Positions 1-11,639 of a stretch of 64,000 nucleotides of DNA are shown piece after piece. The translations under genes and the position numbers were made by a program. The stretch lies in assembly GCF_052857255.1 (NCBI RefSeq), contig NC_135500.1, positions 45,944,772 through 46,008,771 of the forward strand. Reading direction: 5' to 3'. The DNA comes from Amblyomma americanum (lineage: Eukaryota; Arthropoda; Arachnida; Ixodida; Ixodidae). The notes under the pieces were generated by a model. The model did not search any database. It was not told the origin of the DNA and saw only the letters and a program-made list of their open reading frames with translations. Each line of letters starts with the position of its first letter. The stretch's first letter is position 1.

Positions 1-1140
1 CGTGCCAAAGCACATTATTTTAACATGCACGCCACCTCCACGCATCTCAAAGTGCGATTGAGGTACGGGTAAAGCAAAGGAGCACAATTTTGCATCGTAA
101 ATGCCAACTTACCCATTGAATGCCGGCGACCTATTAGTGCCGCGTTCCTACTACAACGTTGTCCACGCCAACGCATGCAGCGCACATCTGTATGCTTCTA
201 CAGTCACGTAGCTCAAAGCGCGAATAAGGTGTCCACCGACCCAAGGAGCCTGCTATGCGGGTTTGCTTTCATTTCGTGACTCTCTCAGAGGATTCACGTC
301 CACCTGCGGATTTTGCGGGGCAGGAGGCTTAACAGTGCTTTTTGCGCACGGGTGAAAGTTGATGAAAACGACGAAGCGCAATATACACAGCGCGAAAGTG
401 TTGCAGTTGAACACAAGGCATGATCCGTTGTGGCGATAGCATAGTGCTTTCGTGCAGTGGCCAGCGAAGCTCATCTTCTGGCTCCGTTGCGGGTTAGAAA
501 ACCAGTTGCGACATTATTTATTTTATTTCTGCAAGTACCTGAGAGGCATTAGACAGGCATAGGCTCTTTCGCGATTGGGAGTGAAGTTTTCGCGCTATAT
601 TGAGTTCAAGAGACCGAAGTCCACCCTCGAGCACGCACCAAGTTGACGGTGCCACTTTGTTTCAAAGTGCTAGAGCTGCCAGCAGGTACCCAAGGTCACG
701 CCGCGAACTAGTCTCCGCACACGCAGAGTGAGTGAAGAGCGTCATTAGTAGAAGTGCCATTCTCAGGGGGCGCGCCGCTCAGTTTGATAAATCGAACGGC
801 CGGCGAAATGGCAATGCGATATACAGCGCGACTTTCTTATACTTTTACTCCCGGTTTTCCAGGGGATAATCTCTGCGTTCGATAAAGCGGATAATTCTAA
901 ATATACGGGTTCTATATATCCGGGAAATGGGTACTGTATGCTACTCAGTTATTTAAGTCAAAGCCTGGAAGTTGTTCTTGTGTAGACGATAGTGTGAACT
1001 ACATCTCCGTGGCATCCATCCTGTAAAGCTGAACTAAAAGAGGGCACATTTAAGGCCCACAGAATTGACCAATGCTAAATATCGTGTTCAACAAAACTGC
1101 GAAAACACCCATGCGTATTTGATGTGTAACATTTGTAGAC
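1..1140. other. No gene recognised; anonymous sequence
   Basis: Only short chance ORFs, with no motif of a known family. It contains one copy (338-540) of a dispersed repeat that recurs near 10.98 kb. The rest is probably intergenic sequence or intron of the gene whose exon A is at 11456. Confidence 0.5.
338..540. repeat. Dispersed repeat R1, copy 1
   Basis: About 200 bp align by eye with 10976-11178. Shared blocks include GCGCACGG, CACAGCGCGA, GTGCAGTGGCCAGCGAAG and TATTTCTGCA. Both copies are in the same orientation. Minus-strand translations share GHCT.AL and LVFNCN, but stops and gaps argue against a real protein. Family unknown. Confidence 0.6.
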
Positions 1141-1149
1141 AAAAAGCTT

Positions 1150-1465
1150 GAATATTGGAAGATTTTAAGGTACTGTTATGGAAATTTTGAGTGTAATAGA
1201 CCATTGCTCCGATGTGTAGCAACATCTTTCTTTAAAAAATTTTCCATCAATCGCATGGAGTAGTTTAAACTGCCTTACAGAACCAATGGGGAAGGCTTTT
1301 GAGGATGGAAAAAAAAAACGTGCATAGCAAAAAAATGCAAGCCTGTGGATGGGAAAGATGCGGATATATTGTTATAGTGATATGTCACAATATATGAAAA
1401 CATTGAGTTTACAAACTCTTTCCCGCTCAAGAATTGTTTTGTTCAGAATTATTGAGTATAAAAAA
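1150..1465. repeat. Dispersed repeat R2, copy 1
   Basis: About 300 bp resemble 14930-15230 in the same orientation. Shared blocks are TATGGAAAT, GATATGTAGCAA-like, CATCAATCGCAT, GCGGATATATTG-like and CGCTCAA. It is AT-rich and non-coding, and ends directly against a LINE ORF1 fragment at about 1467. It may be an old non-autonomous element. Confidence 0.55.
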
Positions 1466-1466
1466 A

Positions 1467-1625
1467 TGAATGAAGCAGGCCAAGCACCTGATGCTTCTAT
1501 GGATATCATACACCGCGATGATGAGTCGGCGCCTGAAAGGAAGCTCTACAAGACCTCGAAAGAGTGTGGGTACATTGTGAGTACAAGTGGCCTAACCAGC
1601 TCAGTCGAATACCTGTCCATTCTTT
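1467..1625 (+). pseudogene. I-group LINE ORF1 N-terminal fragment
   Basis: The frame starting ATGAATGAAGCAGG reads DDESAPERKLYKTSKE and then STSGLTSS. It matches the decayed ORF1 at 2560-2670 (KRKPCKTSKESG, then TTNGLISS). Only the first 50 or so residues of the ORF1 are here, before unrelated sequence. It is therefore a second, very short copy of the start of the gag-like ORF1 of the LINE that follows at 2540. Confidence 0.5.
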
Positions 1626-2344
1626 TGTATTACTGTAAGCGTACAACTTTACGGTTGTCTTACAGTTAAGTACCGCTTGGCTTGAAATCGATTACTGTTG
1701 CAGCTATAATATCCACAGATTCTGGACAAGCGGTTTTTTCATCACGAAGTTGTTTATGAACACAATTTTTATATCGTAAGGAACAGCAGTCCCTCCCCCC
1801 TCCTCAGGACGCTTGTAGTCTTCTGTTTACTGTCAAAAACACATCCCATTTGTTTTCTTTGCCATTCTTAACTACTGCGTCCAGGAGAAGACCAAACTTT
1901 AAAAGCAAGATTTTTCAGCGCATCGGAAAATGAGATCATCGCCGCCAGTACGTTCATGGCAGCACCTTACAGTACTGCACTGTTGCCTCACAAGTAAATA
2001 TGATGTACAAGAAAGCTGGACTCGGGTATGTATGCATGTGTAGGCTTGGGGCCTCGAACACAATTGGTTCTTGTTTTATCCGGAAGTCCTTGTCATGAAT
2101 TGAGATAGAGAGCGCACTTTTTTTCGTAGCAACGGACAGCCGGATACTTTTCACTGGTTCAGCTCTCCCGGAAGCTTCGCAACGCTGACTTGTGCGCAGC
2201 TTAGCACTTGAATATCCCTTGAAGTTCGCTTTCTCAAGCCCCTTGTTCCCTCCGGGGAAAGACAAGCGTTTCTGTCACTCACTACAGGACCCTGACAACG
2301 ATGGCGCGAGGGCAAGTTCGTACATGGGCTCCTTTGCGTTTCGG

Positions 2345-2382
2345 CTCCATCGAAACACAGCCGGCGCTGTGTTTCGATGGAG
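2345..2382. repeat. Short perfect inverted repeat
   Basis: Arms 2345-2360 and 2367-2382 (16 bp, CTCCATCGAAACACAG and its complement) flank a 6-nt CCGGCG spacer. There is no U-tract and no known element around it. It may be the end of a foldback element. Confidence 0.7.
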
Positions 2383-2559
2383 GCCTCGGCGTCCACTTTA
2401 ATTGCGGACGGCCCACCATCTCTGCTGCCTACCGTTGGTAGCAGTGTGGACTTTGCAAGTCAGTGTGCTTCCAGCTTGAATGTCCTCTTTGGAGCTACAG
2501 GGGTCATCTAGTTTCTCCGAAACAGATGACATGCTGACTACGACGGGGGCTACACCGCC

Positions 2560-3263
2560 ATAGTGAGTCGGCGCCTGAAAAGGAAGCCCTGCAAGACCTC
2601 GAAAGAGAGTGGGCACAGTGTGACTACCAACGGCCTAATCAGCTCACTTCGAACACGAAGAGAGTTAACGAGGCCAGTGGAAGTGTGCAACCTCTCACTT
2701 ACACGATTTGATCCATGCCTGTCGAACATAACGATATCAATTCCATCAACAGGCAGGCTCTCGCTTTTGCACTTGAAGGCTGGTTGCGGGCTAAGTCAAG
2801 GAAGTGCGTTCGTTCTTTGCTAGTGATCTTAACCCTACTGCGGGTGTGATTTCCGATGTAGACATCGAGATAAACGATATGGACTTGATGAACCATTATA
2901 TTGCTCTGTTCGAATCACTGACATACACCGTTTTAGGCAGTCGAGGTGTTTGAAACTAGTGTTTGAAGGAACCAGTTTACCATCGCACGTGAGGTGACAT
3001 TTTTTAGCCATCCAGTGTACAATTATGTACCCCACTCTCTGCAGTGCCCAAAATTCCAGAAGCTGGTACACGTGAGCGCTGCATGCACGAGCAAGAAAAT
3101 GTGCCTTTGTTGTGGTGGAGGCCACGACGGACTTGTATGCACAGTTGAAATGCGGAAATATGCAAACTGCAAATTACCTCACAAGGCAACCTCTAGGGAG
3201 TGTCTGAAAGTAAAGACAGATGAAGATTTTAAAGAAAGCAGTGAAAGACCACTCTTCTCATAG
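2560..3263 (+). pseudogene. LINE ORF1 (gag-like, zinc-knuckle) remnant
   Basis: The clearest part, at 2994-3263, has a CPKFQKLVHVSAAC knuckle, then CLCCGGGHDGLVC, then a third degenerate knuckle (YANCKLPHKATSREC). This C-x2-C spacing with 'GH' is typical of the nucleic-acid-binding ORF1 of I-clade LINEs. Upstream residues from 2563 match the fragment at 1467-1625. Several frameshifts and stops separate the pieces. Confidence 0.7.
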
Positions 3264-4129
3264 AGAACAAGAAAATGTGGTTCACTGATGGAGAATTCGC
3301 ACGCTGAACCGGCACAAGAGCTGTAACACAGCAAAAGAAGCCAAAACGCCTCAGCAGGAACAAGGCCACTCTGCTGCGAAGAAGCCATCGGCTCCACCTG
3401 CTCAAGTGCAAAATATTGCGACTCCTCAGGATGATTTTGCACCATGGCCACCTCTACCAGCGCGCACATCTGTGAAGTGCGTCCGCCAAGGCGTGCGCCT
3501 GTTCTGTCTACCAAAAATGAACGAATCAGGATTATTATTAAACAACTGATAGGCACCTTACAAATAATCATTGCTGGTGTGGACATGCTCGTTGCTAGGG
3601 CTGCTGTCCGAATTTTAGACGCTGTTGAGTCATTCCTTGCGACTAGAAGAAAGCAGTAGAAGACATAATAGAAGACAACATTCAGAGCTCTGCTGGTGTC
3701 ACCACCATCAGTACGGGATGGAATTTCTCGATCAGCAGTATTTCAATAGAATATTCGAGATCTCCGAAGTGGCTTAGTGGGAATCAGGCAGAGAATATTC
3801 CACGATATTCCAGGATACTCCAGTAACGGTTTCCGGCTCTTGTAACATGTGAGGTGAATGTCGCCTCTCATTTTCACCTGTCCGGATATGAACAGTTTCT
3901 ATCTAAAGCGTGTGGACATCCAAGCAAGGGGCACTATGCATTTGCCGCGCCTTAACTTACGTTCAATATCCAGTTCCGGCTATCAGCAGGAACGAGTATA
4001 TCACTTTACCTAGATGAATGGGCCCACAGCCTGTATTATCGGTGACTACATCCCATCCAGGAAGACATTTGACGTAATAACCATAGTCACTTATAGATAG
4101 CACTTTGCAACCCCATACTGTAGCCTGAG

Positions 4130-4520
4130 AGTTCGATGCGCATCACCATTGCTGGGGAAGTTCTGTAACGAACGCTCGTGGTCTGGATATTTCCACATTC
4201 TTGGGTAATGCAGGCATTGTTCTCAATGACGGGACGCCGGCCCTTTTGCACGCAACTGCTTACAGTAGCTACCTGGACCTAGCATTGGTATCGCGGCGTC
4301 TCTCATCATCCTCAACTTGATGTGCTGATGTCGGAACGCACGGCAGTGACCACAGACCAACATATGTGCGGCTTCTCTGGTTTGACCGTCTTCCACGTGT
4401 CAAGAACGCTGTACTGACTAATATTTTCCCTAGCGTTTTAGAAGCGAACTGTAAGTGCCTCACTACCCCAGCGGATGTGAAGCAATGCATGATTACGGCT
4501 ATGCAAGCCCTCGCGTAGTA
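4130..4520 (+). pseudogene. LINE ORF2 endonuclease C-terminus remnant
   Basis: Read across one stop, the frame contains FLGNAGIVLNDGTPALL, YSSYLDLALVS, then GSDHRPTY. These are the end-of-domain motifs of APE-type endonucleases (LDL and the catalytic SDH). The N-terminal half between 3660 and 4130 is too decayed to identify with confidence. Confidence 0.6.
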
Positions 4521-4599
4521 TCTCGGCACAATATTTTGCAACGCCAGTAGATGTGCTCTATTAGCAGCTATGTGCGATTGGGCGACGTGCGGAAAGAAA

Positions 4600-5900
4600 A
4601 TACCGCCTGATGAAAACGTCTCGGATCTCCGGGCTTGTCAGCGTGCACAGAGGCAAGTACAGTGTTTTTTGGAGAAACTCGGTAGACAGCAGTGGCGCTC
4701 ATTTTGCAGCAGGCTGGATCCCCGGAAGCCACTCTCAAGAATTGGGCGGCATCCGAGCACTGCAGTCCCTTCCCCAACAGCAGCATCTTTTCCGCGCATT
4801 GGCAGTTTTTCAGCGCCGGGAGGATCTTGAAGTTGCCGAGGATTTCTGCTCTTTTATTTCTGGAAGCACTTCTCTAGTTCTGCAGTCTCGGTGTGCTCAT
4901 CCTGCCGTGGATGATTGTCTAGACATGCCATTCACGTTGCACGAACGCAACGCCGTGCTTTATGATTGTAAACAATCTTACTCCTCAGGGCCCGATGGAA
5001 TCTCCTACAGTATGCTTCATCACGTGAGACCAAAAGCTGATGCCTTTAAACATAATTTAGCCATGCTTGTGTGGCTGGCGTTTTCCGCACTAATGAAAAA
5101 AAAAGCCGCATTGTGGCTTTGCTCAAACCAGGAAAGTCGCCAAATGATATGATATCCTACTGACCTGTCGCTCAAAGTTGTATTGTCAAAAAATGTAGCG
5201 CACGATTTGATCACGTCTCAAAAGGTTTCTTATAAAATGCAGCTTATACCCAGACGCAGTGAGAGCATTTCGCAAAGGTCACTCTGCTATCGACAGCAAT
5301 TTATCCGGTGTCGATGGTAGAGCACAAGAAACGCAGCCACAGGATGACCGCTAGTCGGTTCCTCAAGATTCAGGGCGCATTCTACACTGTTCAGCACTAT
5401 GTAACCTTAGATGCCCTCGAGAAATGCGAAATTGGCGCGGTTTACAAGTCATTGCAGGAACCGAGCAGTCTGCTTGGTGACTGGTGAATGTGATACGGCA
5501 GATCATCCTGTCAAGCGTGGTGACCATTACGGAGGAGTGCTTAGTCCAACATAATTTAATCTCGTGCTAAGCTACCTATTCAAAGAACTACAAAACACAG
5601 TTTCGGTACCCGCGTACTCAGACGACACCTGCATGTGGGAATCAAGTGGTAAGCTTCCCCAATTGTAAGCGAGGTTGCGGCGCTCAGTGTGCATTGTGTC
5701 TGCGTGCTTGGGTCGTCAGGGGCTTTAACTGTCGCCAACAAAAAGCGTAATTTTAGCTTTTACACGAAAGTTGATGGCGCGGTAACCTGTCGCAATTGAC
5801 GGTGAATTCACTCCACACGCGACACACCTTAAATTGTTAGATGTCATTATGGACCTCGACCTGCGCTGGACGAAGCACGTCTTTTTGCTCTGAAAAAAAA
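4600..5900 (+). pseudogene. LINE reverse transcriptase remnant
   Basis: The frame near 4970-5030 gives KQSYSSGPDGISYSMLHHV, the RT finger motif. Further on, near 5605-5650, AYSDDTCMWES corresponds to the catalytic YADD box, here with S for A. Stops and frameshifts break the rest, so no functional enzyme is encoded. Confidence 0.7.
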
Positions 5901-6329
5901 CTGGGCCGTTTTACAAGCATTGCAAGGTTTATAACTGGCAGATCCTGGGGTCCATCTGAGTGATCTTTTCTTCACCTGTCCCATGTGCTGGTGGTCGGTT
6001 ATCTGAGATACTGTATGCCGATTCTTTCGGGCCTAAGACCAACTGCCCTGTGAATACTAGAAAGCGCTCAGTCTCGCGCTTTAAACGCTTGCTTGGGATT
6101 ACCCTGGAAGGCTTCGACATGCGGCACATTATAAAACGGCTGCGCCTGCCCAAGCATAAAACAATACGCATGACAACCGAATTGGCAGGCACGCGATAGG
6201 CCATGAACTATATATTGCTCAGCAAACCGCAAATCACTGGACTATAATCTGCGACTCAAGACTCATATTGCAGATCATAAAACCATACATAAAATCGAGC
6301 AAATACGAGCAGCTAACCGGGCAAATTTA

Positions 6330-6860
6330 CCTTTGCTAGCTGGGACGTTCCAGCACGGCCGCACCATCAGGCTTCTGTGGGAACCCAGCCTTTGCGGCAT
6401 AGCGGGAAATAAAAGTGCTGATGTGGAACCTGAGCTGGCTCATGTTGATCGGGCATCAATCGAAGTATCTTTCTCGATAAGTGACGTAGGAGCCTTACTG
6501 GCTCATTCATTGTAGGCTGTCATGCAATTGCGCAGAAACGATGTGAGGCACCCGCAGGACTGCATTTCTCCGCTTGATGGTAGTTCGCGACTTCACCCAC
6601 CATCGAATAATATGCTACGTCAAGAAAGTATTGTATCGGCTGCGGCTTGGTGTTGCGTACACCAAAAGTTCTCACAAGATCGGAGTTAAAGGTAGCCCGA
6701 ATTGCTTGAACTGCAACAATCCAGAGACAATTCATTATATTATCTGCGAGTGCCCTCACTACACTGATGCGGGGGGGCCTTGAAGAAAACTCTCAGTCGT
6801 CCTTTTTCTGAGGAAACTACCTACGACGTCAGCGCAAAACTGACGGCTGTTGTGCGATGC
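6330..6860 (+). pseudogene. LINE RNase H and C-terminal zinc motif remnant
   Basis: LLWEPSLCGIAGNKSADV at about 6370-6425 matches the RNase H motif W(V/I)P.H.GI.GNE.AD, with the catalytic histidine replaced. A second frame at 6574-6780 ends CLNCNNPETIHYIICECPHY, the C-x2-C...H-x4-C signature found after RNase H in I-group ORF2. Seven Gs at 6771-6777 follow it immediately. Confidence 0.7.
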
Positions 6861-6894
6861 ATGCAGTTTTCAGGTTTTTATGTGGAACAGACCT

Positions 6895-8029
6895 AGATTT
6901 CCGTCTATTGACACTTGCATGTGCTGTGCTGTGCGCGTCTACACGGCGTGCAGTGCGGACTACACATGCGCATACGCCTTTATGGCATGATATGAGAAAG
7001 TACAGAGCTCTTCTCTGCAACCGTGCGCGGCGTGCGTGTGCAAGACGTATGCTGCATGTGGAAGAGGCCTGCTGCATGTGGTACACATCGTCTGCGCGAG
7101 ATGATTGTCACACAGTATATTCGTGGTCTCCTCTGTACCCAGACCACCCCAAGCAATTCATTGTTTTATGATACCATCGCTCTTCATTCGCACCCCAACT
7201 AACCTTTTACTTTCCCTTGTGCCCTTACCCGGTGGGGAGGAGTACGTCCGGGTCACCTAACCACCGGCCGAGCTCTCCACTTTTCCGTTCATTGAATTTC
7301 TCTCGCTCTAAAGTAATGACAATGCTAGTGTCGTGTTTGGCTTGTTTAGTATTTATTGCTCTTTCACCAGCTTTCGGCCCAATGGTTTTCGTACTGTGCC
7401 GCTGCGCCGTTTGAGTTGCTGCAGTTGGCTTAAATGAATATACTGTCGTGAGCAAAAGTACTATACAGCACGCAGCCGGTGGCGGAGTTCAATAAAACTG
7501 CACTGCAACGCCATCTAGCAACACTTCTCTGGGATGGAGACAATCGTGGCGGTGCCCCATTTTATCTATTGGAGCATTGGGAAGTTGCCCCACTTTAATC
7601 TCCGGCGTCGTCAGCTTAACCCGCGATTGGCAAGGTTCCCGTAGCTAGGCTCAAGTCGTACTTACCGCGGACCTGCGTCCGACAATACGTGGGATAAGGC
7701 GGAAAGCCGTTCTCGTGCTGGGTCGCACTTGGGTCTGGCGGTTTGATTCCGCCTGTGTCTGTTTTCTGCTTTTTAGAAGGTACTTCAGTCTATTCAATAT
7801 ATTTCTTTTATAAGCAACGAAATATGCTTCTTACGGTCTGTGCGTGCAGATTTCCCTTCAAGGTAGGCATTTTTTACCTGATAAAGTTCAACTAAGAGTC
7901 GAATAAACTAGAATTAACCAGCCAAATTTTAATATTTTGTTTTCAAGGCGCAAGGGCAAATCTCGAAACTGAAGCCCAGCAGCATCAGAGGCGAGCTCGG
8001 CTTTTGTTGAGATAGCTACACTGGGCTAC
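6895..8029. other. No gene recognised
   Basis: No family motif in any frame. A B-box-like GGTTTGATTCC at about 7740 could be a remnant of a tRNA-derived SINE, but no convincing A box or SINE body accompanies it. Confidence 0.45.
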
Positions 8030-8345
8030 CAGTCGCGCATTTCGCGGTGCATGGGAGAGGCCAGTTGTGCGCATGCGCCGTTACCATGGTGACCAGAGAT
8101 GAGCAAGGTACGGCGTGCACTTCGCCGTCGCCGCGGCCGCGCGCGCCAGCTCCACCGTCGGATCCGAGCGTGACGTCTCGCGGATGAGCAGTTGTGCGCA
8201 TGCGCCGATACCATGGTAAACAGAGAGACCCCACAGCTGCGCCGCGTTCTTCGTCGCCGCCTCGCAGCACGCCGCTCTATCAACCGAACTGCGCGTCGCA
8301 TGCGCTGCATTGCGTATAAAAGGCGGGGATGTAATTGGCGGCTGT
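8030..8345 (+). promoter_or_regulatory. CpG-rich TATA promoter-like block with two direct repeats
   Basis: GC- and CpG-rich sequence ends in GCGTATAAAAGGCGGG (TATA box at about 8315). Upstream, a block of about 40 bp starting CAGTTGTGCGCATGCGCCG and containing ACCATGGT occurs twice, at about 8063 and about 8189, 126 bp apart. GCGCATGCGC is a palindromic NRF1-like site. This fits a promoter of a gene or of an LTR/DNA element driving the short ORF downstream. The role is inferred from composition only. Confidence 0.45.
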
Positions 8346-8414
8346 ATCACAACGTTTGACACGGATGCAACGAATGAGAGTGGAGCCACTGCCAAACGGC
8401 GGTATACACAAGAG

Positions 8415-8635
8415 ATGATTAACTCTTCCGATACTGAGGTTTTCGCCTGGCACTTGGCTGCTCAAAGAAAAGAGAATGTAATTAAGAAGGCAAATAGAGC
8501 AGCGGAGACGCTCGATCAGAGAAAGAAGAACGGCTTGCCAAACGGAGATGCCAGACTGCTGAGTGTAATAGGCGGCATATAGCCGCCGAGATGGAGCCTA
8601 TGGAAGACGTCAGGAACCAACAGAAGAGGATGTGA
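8415..8635 (+). pseudogene. Short Arg/Glu-rich helical ORF, frameshifted; unidentified
   Basis: About 100 bp downstream of the TATA box, an ATG at 8415 opens a frame of 55 codons (MINSSDTEVFAWHLAAQRKE...). A frame change at about 8525 would continue into EKEERLAKRRCQTAEC and reach a stop at about 8634. The repeated AE..EQR..RLAKRR pattern resembles charged helical repeats seen near the start of some arthropod Helitron-type or virus-like ORFs, but I cannot assign a family. It is probably a fragment of a mobile element together with its promoter. Confidence 0.3.
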
Positions 8636-8639
8636 AGGT

Positions 8640-10540
8640 CCGTCGTGTGACTTATCACATCATTCGAGCTTGCAAAAAATAAGCTCAGCCAGGGAAACGT
8701 ACCTCTCGCTACGTATATCCTGGCATAGCCGAGCTAAGCCACTGCCAATATTTTTAAAGTGTCAGAATATCTGAAATGCCAAACGTGAAAAAAGCGCTTA
8801 TGAAAACTCGCTATTCTGGCTTTCCCGCGTTGCAGATTGATCAAATGGGGCTACTGGAGTATTTATGCGAAAAATACCTATGTACTTAATATATCTTTAG
8901 GACTCGGAAGGTGCTAGCATTGTTCCCATGTCGACACCACGAGTAGCGACAAAATTTACTGAACGTGCAGCGTAGGAAAGAAAAACTACACTTCGCTCAG
9001 ACACATATGTTTCAAGGCCGATATTGAAAAATCATGTGGCCAATTTAGAAGTTTAAAAAATGGGCCCAATTTCAGTGTTCAAGGCTTTCAGCTTGTCGAT
9101 ATCGTCTTGTGCCCTGAAGCAAATATCTTATCGGCTGATTTGGTAATTTCTGTGAATTATTAGACTCTTAACTGCGCTGTGTCACATTATTAACATGCGC
9201 CGTTCTGGGCAATCAGCCGGCACGGCCCGCACTGGCGTATCATTGATTGTTTTGAATGAAAAGTCTTTACTGAATAATTCCAAACATCTTGTATAGTACT
9301 GCTGCATTAATGCGCCATTACATGCCATTATTTTCGTCAAGTGCGCTTTAACTGGAATATTTCTCGTTTGGAGCAGAGCGAGCTCCCCAGTGAATCAGGA
9401 AATCATGGTAAAGTATAAAGGTTGGGGGGGGGGGGGGGGGGGGGGCGACTCGGGGCCACCGTACCGGGTGCCGTTCACCCTAGGGACGCCATTTCTTGGT
9501 GGCGCTGTTTATCCGCCGGAATAAATTCCTCCTATGACATGTAGAGTGAACTTCCCGGTAACAAAAGTTCCCCTCAAGCGCATTGCTTTGCGAGCTCATT
9601 GAAAGGTGGAGACGTCTAATGCTAAGTGAACTGAATTGAATGATTTTTTTATTTATTCTTGACAGATTTTTTTTCTCAACTTGACACACTGCAGTGCCCA
9701 GACTGGAGGTCGACACCAGAACATAAATGCCGACACTGTGGCTAAGTACTTATCTGGCAAGTCCTTTATAGGTTACGTATGTTCAATAGAAGCCCTCATG
9801 TCTAAGAAAAAGTGTCTGCGTAGTCAGTGGCTTTTTTTCAGTCCGTTCTGCTTCTATTATACGGCCGGCATTTCGACACGCTTCTTGAAAACGCCGCATA
9901 AAAGGGCGTTCGTATTAAACTTTTTGGGGACAGGGCAGTATAGTTGTTTGCTCCCAGAATATTGTGAAAACAATATCTGGTCGATCATTTTGCATAAATG
10001 ACTCTGTGGGAGCAGCGTGTCTGCTGTACTGTTGTTTTAGCCTGCAGGTTCCTGGAAGTTGTATTTGTTCATGTGGTTTTGCTTTCAGTATTCATTAATT
10101 ATTCAATCGTATCTATACCTAAATTTACTATGTTTTGGTGTAAATTTTTCAAACCAAAAATTACTTTGTTATTATTGGTAAGAGGGCTTCATCGAAGTTA
10201 TGAAGGTGCGTTTTGAATATTTTTTTTCTGCCGTGCTCTGCCAGGGACAGTTTTCGATAATACGTGATCGAAATAACTTTAAGCTCTTTACTTACTGTTT
10301 GTGATGAATTTTCCTTCTTGAAATACTTATTTATCATCTGAACATTATTTATATTGTAAACAAAAGGTTGTGTGTCCAACTCGGAATAATTTCTTTAAGC
10401 ATCTTTTAATAGAACTGTGTATGCATTGTGTATTTCCTTTTGTATCTCTGGCACTGTGCTCAATGACTGGAGTCAAAATTTTTGTCGTGCATTTTTGTTA
10501 TCGAATGACGCGTCAGACGTTAGTAAATGAAAATAACGCC
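8640..10540. other. No gene recognised; contains a 22-G run
   Basis: AT-rich with only chance ORFs. The only marked feature is the homopolymer at 9424-9445. Confidence 0.45.
9424..9445. repeat. G22 homopolymer
   Basis: Twenty-two consecutive Gs, the longest of several G/C runs in the window. Flanking sequence is not recognised. Confidence 0.9.
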
Positions 10541-10544
10541 AAAG

Positions 10545-10885
10545 AATTATTAGTAATATATAAACGTAATCCCTGTGTAATTTCAGAATGGGCTTCTGGA
10601 GCACAGTGGTGGTTACAGTCACAAGTAGGTACGAGATCATGTGAGGCCTAGAAACGCTGCAGTACATTCTCTGCTTTGTGATTTCAATTCGCTGTCAATC
10701 GTATGCTCGCCTCCCCTAGTAGGCGGAATTGCAGTGAACAAATTCCTTTTTTATTGCAATTTTGCTATGTCCCACATGATATCATGCTCCTTTGTGACGT
10801 CACAACCACCGTTCGGCTGCTAAAACCAAAAAGCTATACGGAACGAGAATTCAATATAAATTACTTACTGAGCGAAGGCAAATTG
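10545..10885. mobile_element. Degenerate MITE-like inverted repeat
   Basis: A left arm (about 10560-10650) and right arm (about 10768-10880) are imperfect reverse complements. The best block is GGTGGTTACAGTCACAA...GATCATGTGAGG against the complement of CCACATGATATCATG...TTGTGACGTCACAACCACC. The spacer is about 115 bp. No coding capacity was seen and ends are uncertain. Divergence suggests an old copy. Confidence 0.5.
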
Positions 10886-10975
10886 CGTGCGGTGATCTAT
10901 GCTGCCTTAGGCATCATCCCAAAGCAAAAAAATTGTAGCGTTTCAACGCAGTTAAAACAAGTAGGAAATGTCAAA

Positions 10976-11178
10976 GCTTTCGCGCACGGATGAAGGTTTA
11001 TAGACATGACGATGTGCAATGCACAGCGCGAGAGTGCGTTGCAGTTAAACACGAGGCGTGATCGCCGACATCGACAGCTAAGTGCTGTCGTGCAGTGGCC
11101 AGCGAAGGTGATCTGTTCGCGCCGCTGGTGGTCAGAAACCCAGTGGCGGCAATATTTACTATATTTCTGCAGGTTGGC
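10976..11178. repeat. Dispersed repeat R1, copy 2
   Basis: Same-orientation match to 338-540 (see that entry). The copy ends near ATTTCTGCAGG. Confidence 0.6.
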
Positions 11179-11455
11179 CAAAGCCAACCTCAAGGCCATG
11201 CAAGCCACAGCAATATTGTTTGGGTTAGACTGTGTAAAGTAGTGCTTTCGCTCTGAAACCCGCTAGGAAAAGAGTGGCCCTCTCTACATCTTGCATACAA
11301 CAAAGTGCTAGTTATTAAGCAAGGGCTTAATACGTCATTGTTGCTGGCCTCCTCGATGGGAAGTACAAAATTTCACTCGTAGTTTACGCTTTCCAGAGTA
11401 TAACTTCATTCTGCTTTCTTGTCTTTCTTTTCTAAATACAGCCCTTTTTCTGCAG

Positions 11456-11594
11456 GCCCTCAGTCGTCCAGCAGGCCCTTCAACCAGGCCACGTTTCCGG
11501 GATGCTTCCCCTCTGCTAGCAGAGCCTAGTAAGGGGTGCACCACAGCGATGCCCACCGGTCGCCGCGGTGACACAAGCTCGGCGCTGTCGAAAG
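11456..11594 (+). CDS. Host gene exon A (Ser/Arg/Pro-rich segment)
   Basis: The acceptor CCCTTTTTCTGCAG precedes 11456 and the donor AAAG|GTAAGG follows 11594, both strong. The 139-nt exon is open in phase 0 (46 codons plus one G). It is rich in Ser, Arg, Pro and Thr (ALSRPAGPSTRPRFRD at its start, SSALSK at its end), like a disordered region. The trailing G combines with AA of exon B to make a Glu codon. No domain is recognised. The frame stays open past the donor into the intron, where a PLE fragment begins, so an ORF-only reading would miss the splice site. Confidence 0.55.
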
Positions 11595-11639
11595 GTAAGG
11601 GTTCAGTGGCAACTCTCGTTGACTACTCTTTCTCACAAT

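Larger units (their letters stand above)
2540..6890 (+). mobile_element. Decayed I-group LINE (non-LTR retrotransposon)
   Basis: Protein pieces appear in the order expected for an I-type LINE: gag-like ORF1 with zinc knuckles, APE endonuclease C-terminus, reverse transcriptase, RNase H, and a C-terminal Cys/His motif. All are broken by many stops and frameshifts, so this is an old, inactive copy. It lies upstream of exon A, possibly in an earlier intron of that gene. Boundaries are approximate: ORF1 is recognisable from about 2540 and the last ORF2 residues at about 6860. No tail or target duplication was seen. Confidence 0.8.

Noticed and set aside
3179..3586. 135-codon minus-strand frame as a gene
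   Set aside because: Overlaps the zinc-knuckle ORF1 of the LINE on the + strand; hydrophobic chance translation.
7640..7770. tRNA gene or SINE
   Set aside because: Only a B-box-like GGTTTGATTCC; cloverleaf and A box could not be drawn, and no SINE body follows.
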